Positions 6,361 to 7,900 of a DNA stretch of 7,900 bases are shown piece after piece (within the stretch, counting starts at the first letter, position 1; the number at the start of each line of letters is the position of its first letter). This stretch comes from CAZRGV01 sp964599655 (GTDB lineage Bacteria > Planctomycetota > Planctomycetia > Isosphaerales > Isosphaeraceae). The notes beneath the pieces were generated by a model. That model did no database searches. It worked only from the letters and a program-made list of their open reading frames with translations, and had not been told where the DNA came from. The position numbers were made by a program, and so were the translations under genes. The stretch covers positions 1 to 7,900 of the forward strand of contig CAZRGV010000219.1 in NCBI GenBank assembly GCA_964599655.1. Reading direction: 5' to 3'.

Positions 6361-7443
6361 TCAGGAGCGTCGCCGGGCCCGAGCGCGAGCGAGGCGAGCG
6401 CGTCGGGCTTTTCGGTTGGCGGGCGGCTTCTTGTGGATCGAGGTGAACGAGGTGGACGACGAGACCGAGACGGGGACCACGCTGGAAAGGGCGGCGACCC
6501 AGGACGGTTCCGACTCGGTGCCGATCCGGTCGTCGAGGTCGTCGAAGGGGTCGTGGAGATCGGCCGGCGCCGGATTGCGGGCGGGCAGCGGTGGTTCGTG
6601 GGCCTGGGGGGGGTGGGGCGCGGGGGAGGTCCCTGGGGGCGAGACGTCGGGTTCCGTCGACTGGCCGTTGCGCAACGAGTCGAGGATCGATCGGGCTCGT
6701 GACGCGGATCGCTCTCGCGAACGGAATTCGAGGAGTTTCAGGGCCCAGGTGAGGGTTTTCGAAGACGCGGCTTCTTCGCGGCGGAGCGCCCGGGCCTCGG
6801 CGGTCCGTTCGAAGCCGTGCCCTCGCGAGGCGAGCTCGCGCTCGTGGCGATCGAGCCGCTGGCTTTTCGCGCGTCGGGCCTGAATCCGTTCGATTTCTCG
6901 AAGGGCCAGGGCCTGGAAGCCCTCGGGCGAGTCGGTTCCGCCTGGAGCGCCGGTTCGGATTTCAACGGGGATGCCGAGGAGCTCGAACGCCAAGGCGCGC
7001 TGCGATTCGTTCCAGTCGCCTCGAGCCTTCAGGGCCTCGAGCAGGCCGTTCCAGCGCTCGAGGAGCCAGTCGCAGCCGTGCGGCGTGGCGAGCAGCCGTT
7101 TCCGAGTTCGCGACGGATTCTTCGAGAGCGACTCACCGAGGGCTTCCGCGTCGGAATCGCGGTCGTCGTCCCAGCAATGCCGGGCCCGGAGCCGCATTCC
7201 GGCCCGCTCGATCATCTCGATCTTCACGCAACGGTCGATCCGAAACGAGGCCACCGCCGCCCTCGACGCGACCCAGCGCTCGAGCTCGTCGGCCGGTTGC
7301 AAAATCTGGGTCCACAAGGAGATCCGTTGCTCGAGCTCTCGCGTCTCGGGGTCGGCGTCGATGGCCTGGAGCCAGTCGTCGGCCGGCGGAGTCTCGCAAC
7401 GTGGGATTTCGTTCGATTCTGTTTGATCCAAGGTGCCAATCAT
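6361..7443 (-). CDS. hypothetical protein, 360 residues, helical with coiled-coil-like and basic tail regions
   Basis: I do not recognise a named domain. The N-terminal half (about 20-160) looks helical and well folded: WTQILQPADELERWVASRAA, then RCVKIEMIERAGMRLRARHCW, and RKRLLATPHGCDWLLERW followed by LLEALKARGDW. A charged Glu/Arg/Ala-rich segment (about 175-250) has coiled-coil character. A Pro-rich linker (262-295), an acidic patch DPFDDLDD (298-305), a Ser/Val/Thr-rich stretch, and an Arg/Lys/Ala-rich tail (338-360) follow. The tail could bind nucleic acid. I chose the ATG at 7443 because GAGGA lies eight bases upstream; an in-frame ATG at 7476 adds eleven low-complexity residues. The Trp-, Asp- and Glu-containing folded half favours this strand over the overlapping plus-strand frames. 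From memory it resembles an expanded family of planctomycete orphan proteins, but that is unverified. Confidence 0.7.
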   Translation of the reverse strand: MIGTLDQTESNEIPRCETPPADDWLQAIDADPETRELEQRISLWTQILQPADELERWVASRAAVASFRIDRCVKIEMIERAGMRLRARHCWDDDRDSDAEALGESLSKNPSRTRKRLLATPHGCDWLLERWNGLLEALKARGDWNESQRALAFELLGIPVEIRTGAPGGTDSPEGFQALALREIERIQARRAKSQRLDRHERELASRGHGFERTAEARALRREEAASSKTLTWALKLLEFRSRERSASRARSILDSLRNGQSTEPDVSPPGTSPAPHPPQAHEPPLPARNPAPADLHDPFDDLDDRIGTESEPSWVAALSSVVPVSVSSSTSFTSIHKKPPANRKARRARLARARARRRS

Positions 7444-7466
7444 GGAGGAATTCCTCGACGACGAGG
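7444..7466 (-). promoter_or_regulatory. ribosome binding site of the hypothetical gene within overlapping palindromes
   Basis: Read on the minus strand, the Shine-Dalgarno GAGGA (7456-7452) lies eight bases before the ATG. It is inside the perfect 12-base palindrome GAGGAATTCCTC (7445-7456). It also partly overlaps a five-base hairpin with a four-base loop, CCTCG/CGAGG (7453-7466). Either fold would cover part of the ribosome site. The site supports the chosen start; a control function is speculative. Confidence 0.4.
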
Positions 7467-7635
7467 TGCTGCACACGATCTACCGCCTCGACGCACTCGC
7501 GGCGCCACGAAGGCGGTCCTCTCGTCTTTATCATCGAGGAAACGGGCCGGCGGATTCGGGTTTTTTTGGAGACTTGTCGTTGTGCTTGGGCGAGCGACCG
7601 ATCGATGGTCGGCTGGACCTGGATTTCCAATCGTC
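7467..7635. other. upstream region of the hypothetical gene
   Basis: This stretch lies between the minus-strand gene and the repeat cluster and should contain that gene's promoter. A run of seven T at 7561-7567 (A on the minus strand) is the only clear compositional feature. It sits about 120 bases upstream of the start. No convincing -35/-10 pair was found. Open frames crossing it on both strands run into the repeats or the gene and look like shadows. Confidence 0.4.
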
Positions 7636-7755
7636 GACCAGAGCTTCGAGTGGACGGACGGAGCACGGCTGGACCAGCCACCCGTGGCACCCATGGACCA
7701 GGGCTTCGAGTGGACGGACGGAGCACGGGTGGACCAGCCACCCGTGGCACCCAGG
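7636..7755. repeat. tandem duplication of a 60-base unit
   Basis: Unit A (7636-7695) and unit B (7696-7755) are adjacent and match at 57 of 60 positions, with differences at unit positions 7, 34 and 59. Each unit consists of a leader containing GCTTCGAGTGGACGGACG and a palindromic core of about 33 bases that starts GGAGCACGG and ends GTGGCACCC. In unit B the core hairpin is perfect: CACGGGTGG (7724-7732) pairs with CCACCCGTG (7738-7746) around the loop ACCAG. Unit A has one mismatch in the same stem. The period is a multiple of three, so frames pass through it and give 20-residue peptide repeats. All three differences would change the amino acid in the plus-strand frame, so protein-level selection is not supported there. 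Confidence 0.9.
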
Positions 7756-7822
7756 GAGCACGGGTGGACACGCTGCTGGTGGCACGCGGGGAGCACTGGT
7801 GGACAAGCCACCCGTGGCACCC
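7755..7822. repeat. two more copies of the palindromic core at 35-base spacing
   Basis: Copies of the core start at 7755 and 7790. They follow the core at 7720 at a constant 35-base step, without the leader present in the 60-base units. The 7755 copy keeps GGAGCACGGGTGGAC but its right half has diverged. The 7790 copy keeps the hairpin, pairing CACTGGTGG (7794-7802) with CCACCCGTG (7808-7816) around ACAAG with one mismatch. Confidence 0.8.
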
Positions 7823-7865
7823 CGGCGGCTGTTCGGAAGCCGTGATGAGAAGATGGTTTGTGGTT

Positions 7866-7896
7866 GGGTGGCACTGGTGGCTTGTCCACCCGTGTC
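7866..7896 (-). repeat. inverted copy of the palindromic core
   Basis: Read on the minus strand, this stretch begins GACACGGGTGGACAAGCCAC and ends GCCACCC, matching the core of the direct copies with a few differences. It lies about 44 bases after the last direct copy, so the two could pair into a long hairpin. Its own arms, 7872-7880 and 7886-7894, pair with one mismatch around CTTGT, the reverse complement of the ACAAG loop in the 7790 copy. It ends four bases before the window edge, so the cluster may continue. Confidence 0.75.
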
Positions 7897-7900
7897 TTTG

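Noticed and set aside
7636..7822. CRISPR array
   Set aside because: The repeats are either directly adjacent 60-base units or 33-base cores with 2-base gaps. There are no unique spacers of constant length and no cas genes in the window.
6817..7845. Plus-strand open frame of 342 codons with 20-residue peptide repeats
   Set aside because: It is antisense to the orphan gene, and its repeat peptide is only the 60-base DNA repeat being read through. The three unit differences all change the amino acid, giving no sign of protein-level constraint.
7440..7889. Minus-strand open frame of 149 codons over the repeat cluster
   Set aside because: Its sequence is mainly translated palindromic repeat, and other frames across the same repeats are equally open.

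Overview
The window is strongly GC-rich and reads like chromosomal DNA of a planctomycete, most likely near Isosphaeraceae. This is an inference from three things: a glycine-rich protein tail of the RNA-binding (RRM) type, a sulfatase-fold enzyme next to envelope-type genes, and a Ser/Arg-rich orphan protein beside dispersed palindromic repeats. No rRNA, tRNA, CRISPR array, transposase or phage gene was seen.

Left part (1-1861, + strand). The window opens inside the Gly/Tyr-rich end of a probable RNA-binding protein, followed by a hairpin that could be its terminator. A short NifU C-terminal-domain (Nfu-type) iron-sulfur carrier follows. Only 27 bases later comes hemW, a radical-SAM protein of the HemN/HemW family. 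The two probably form a small operon in which the carrier could serve the cluster-dependent HemW.

Middle part (2147-6011, + strand). Three genes form a tight operon: a membrane-anchored family 2 glycosyltransferase of the HpnB/CrtQ type, an alkaline-phosphatase-superfamily ('sulfatase') enzyme that overlaps it by 29 bases, and a zinc-ribbon SAM methyltransferase 30 bases further on. Together they look like a cassette that makes or decorates a membrane lipid or cell-surface glycan. The hydrolase has Thr instead of Cys/Ser at the nucleophile position and no signal peptide, so it is probably not a conventional secreted sulfatase. The 285-base gap before the operon is dense in possible hairpins, including two mutually exclusive ones just before the glycosyltransferase ribosome binding site.

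Right part (6012-7900). A convergent spacer without a supportable gene leads to a minus-strand gene for a 360-residue protein of unknown function: a helical body, a charged coiled-coil-like segment, a Pro-rich linker, an acidic patch and an Arg/Lys-rich tail. Upstream of it, at the window edge, is a repeat cluster. It holds a near-perfect 60-base tandem duplication, further copies of a palindromic 33-base core at 35-base spacing, and one inverted copy.

The least explained items are the orphan protein with its neighbouring repeats, and the Thr-type hydrolase inside the glycosyltransferase/methyltransferase operon. I did not find convincing evidence of a wholly new defence or mobile system.
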